A DNA stretch of 45,428 nt from assembly GCA_900772095.1 (NCBI GenBank), contig CAAGQJ010000043.1, positions 1 through 45,428 of the forward strand. Reading direction: 5' to 3'. This DNA is from Bacilli bacterium. GTDB taxonomy: Bacteria > Bacillota_I > Bacilli_A > RF39 > UBA660. Of the stretch, positions 45,135-45,428 are shown piece after piece (position 1 is the first letter of the stretch; every line of letters begins with the position of its first letter). The notes below the pieces were generated by a model. That model searched no databases and was not told the DNA's origin. It saw nothing but the letters and a program-made list of their open reading frames with translations. The position numbers and the translations under genes are program-made.

Positions 45135-45428
45135 ATGAAAAATATTAAAATGCAAAATTTATTAGAAAAATTAGAAGAATATAATCCAGATGAAATAGAT
45201 ATTGTAAAAAAAGCTTATAATTATGCTGATAATTTGCATTCGGGGCAAACGAGACAAAGTGGAGAACCATATATAACTCACCCATTAAATGTTACATATA
45301 TTTTGGCAGAAATGCACGCGGATAGAGATACAATATGTGCTGGATTACTGCACGATACTTTAGAAGATACAAACATTACTAAAGAAGATATATCACATGA
45401 TTTTAATCAAAATGTTGCTAATTTAGTA
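45135..45428 (+). CDS. RelA/SpoT (p)ppGpp synthetase/hydrolase, N-terminal part
   Basis: The first 98 codons of a RelA/SpoT homologue, cut by the window edge. The HD hydrolase domain is evident: AYNYADNLHSGQTRQSGEPYITHPLNVTYILAE followed by LLHDTLEDTN, with the metal-binding His and His-Asp pair. This indicates a bifunctional long Rel controlling (p)ppGpp levels, if the synthetase domain follows outside the window. It starts at ATG 45135 immediately after the leader ORF, preceded by GGTGGTGA. Confidence 0.92.
   Translation, partial: MKNIKMQNLLEKLEEYNPDEIDIVKKAYNYADNLHSGQTRQSGEPYITHPLNVTYILAEMHADRDTICAGLLHDTLEDTNITKEDISHDFNQNVANLV

Noticed and set aside
1..45428. Possible mycoplasma genetic code because of the extreme AT content
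   Set aside because: TGA ends several well-recognised genes at their expected length, and Trp is encoded by TGG in conserved motifs.

Overview
The window is a very AT-rich stretch of chromosome from a low-GC Firmicute of the class Bacilli, probably an uncultured gut lineage with a reduced genome. Four things point this way: purine-rich coding strands, heavy use of ATA and AGA codons, an AGGTGA-type ribosome binding site before most genes, and Bacillus-like gene order. TGA ends several genes (for example at 14936, 22498 and 40311), so the genetic code is the standard bacterial one and not the mycoplasma code. Genes for a class A penicillin-binding protein, TagO, Mbl, GerQ, SpoIIR and SpoIIQ show a walled lineage with the genetic signature of endospore formation. 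I see no rRNA, tRNA, insertion sequence or CRISPR array.

Layout. Positions 209-6802 follow the Bacillus origin-proximal order: parA, parB, mscS, DUF951, an AbgT transporter, ychF, then rpsF-ssb-rpsR. A P-type Ca2+ ATPase (minus strand) faces an XRE regulator across an operator-like inverted repeat (6888-10019). An NlpC/P60 hydrolase, rplI-dnaB, an M23 peptidase, walJ and rlmH follow (10132-16127). Next is an accessory stretch (16118-22505): an RHH regulator divergent from a leucine-rich-repeat surface protein, an AGCS transporter, ung, a LemA-like protein, gerQ, an unknown gene, pduL and a 53-residue gene missing from most annotations. A penicillin-binding protein precedes ywiB-argS-rpoE-prfA-prmC-spoIIR (22498-29502). 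Two large unknown membrane-anchored exported proteins are driven by a perfect consensus promoter (29651-33055). A block resembling two Bacillus loci joined together follows (33116-39555): HAD, fba, murA, rpmE, rpiB, DUF1146, spoIIQ, mbl, tagO.

The most unusual part is 39596-41968. Its own promoter and structured leader precede five co-directional genes: a six-helix membrane protein resembling an AgrC sensor with no kinase domain, a 36-residue Trp-rich peptide, an AgrB-like membrane protease with the His-x6-Cys pair, a small HTH protein, and a LytTR regulator whose receiver-like half appears to lack the phospho-acceptor Asp. I read this as a candidate kinase-less, agr-derived peptide signalling system that may combine agr processing with the membrane-inhibitor logic of LytTR regulatory systems.

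The window ends with csp, hpf, galE, a metallophosphoesterase and the start of a RelA/SpoT gene. That gene is preceded by a 51-codon leader ORF carrying a terminator-like hairpin. Nearly every transcription unit ends in a short stem-loop plus U-run, and rho is missing from its usual place between murA and rpmE.
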